Positions 63,684-64,000 of a DNA stretch of 64,000 nucleotides are shown here, piece by piece (the stretch's first letter is position 1; each line of letters starts with the position of its first letter). The notes below the pieces were generated by a model. The model did not search any database, had not been told where the DNA came from, and was given only the letters and a program-made list of their open reading frames with translations. This stretch comes from Leuctra nigra (lineage: Eukaryota; Arthropoda; Insecta; Plecoptera; Leuctridae), in NCBI GenBank assembly GCA_934045905.1, contig OW203764.1:28870900-28934899 (forward strand). Reading direction: 5' to 3'. Made by a program: the position numbers and the translations under genes.

Positions 63684-63811
63684 CCCTTGGTACATTTTTT
63701 ATTTTTTGTTTCGTTAACTAGTAATAATTAGTGGATTTTTGGTGAAAAATTAGCTATTTTCTCGTCTCCCTGGGCGCCGTATAAAATTAAATTACAAAAA
63801 TGTGCCAAGGG
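63684..63811. repeat. 16-bp inverted repeat inside or next to copy 3
   Basis: CCCTTGGTACATTTTT at 63684-63699 pairs with AAAAATGTGCCAAGGG at 63796-63811 with one mismatch, enclosing about 96 bp. Confidence 0.75.
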
Positions 63812-64000
63812 ATAACCCTAAGTTTGTCTTTCATCTAATCATGATTAAAATTTGAGATCAATTGGTTTACGGGTTTGGTCTCCAATCGTATCGCAAATTT
63901 CATCGTTTTGCGCGGTTTTGTTGAATAACCGGCGCCTAATTAACGATGCAATAAGCAAAAATTAAAAAGGGCTACTAATATACAATCGATCATGTGAACA
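63812..64000. other. window end, no gene recognised
   Basis: AT-rich. It may be internal sequence of the element whose left end is at 63474; the window ends before this can be tested. Confidence 0.35.

Overview
The window is an AT-rich, repeat-dense animal nuclear sequence, most likely from an insect with a large genome. This rests on very long introns, CpG-containing promoter-like islands, many MITE-like inverted repeats, tRNA-derived and 5S rRNA-derived SINEs, and microsatellites. The SINE tails resemble ones I associate with Hemiptera or other large-genome insects, but the order is not secure. No bacterial-style operons, CRISPR arrays, rRNA genes or intact tRNA genes were seen.

Only two stretches look convincingly coding, both on the + strand. 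The first is a GC-rich exon at 2206-3898 encoding a 564-residue, disordered, basic/proline/serine-rich N-terminal region. An apparent stop lies just after it, but the reading frame first crosses a consensus 5' splice site (CAA|GTGAGT), so the protein probably continues in later exons. The second is a 160-nt exon at 35968-36127, with an in-frame stop upstream, a good ATG context and a donor (CAAG|GTAACA). Both exons end in the same phase (one base of the next codon). They fit alternative first coding exons of one gene, driven by promoters about 33 kb apart and spliced to common exons beyond the right edge. Two unrelated genes remain possible.

The rest reads as long intron. At 24976/24977 there is a textbook recursive-splice (ratchet) site: branchpoint-like CTAAT, pyrimidine tract, CAG, then GTAAGT. 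A second donor 53 nt downstream could define a recursive-splice exon. GC-rich islands inside the AT-rich intron carry full CRE palindromes (TGACGTCA, six in the window). Three of them share a neighbouring GGCGTCG motif, and one 12-bp palindrome recurs exactly at 28590 and 46309.

Mobile-element content by region: MITE with GGGGCTGG-type ends (6.4 kb); tRNA-derived SINEs (9.1, 13.5, 43.4, 47.3, 58.0 kb); a foldback element (19.1-19.4 kb); a 5S-derived SINE (20.8-21.2 kb); three copies of a long-palindrome element ending at TTAA (34.8-35.2, 42.3-42.7, 63.5 kb onward); a 300-bp G-rich element with 24-bp inverted ends (41.6-41.9 kb); and two oppositely oriented copies of a small MITE (50.1 and 50.9 kb). 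Simple-sequence features include a (CT)~51 tract, a 310-bp minisatellite, a perfect 115-bp tandem duplication, two opposed motif arrays at 62.2-63.5 kb and several long G or C runs.
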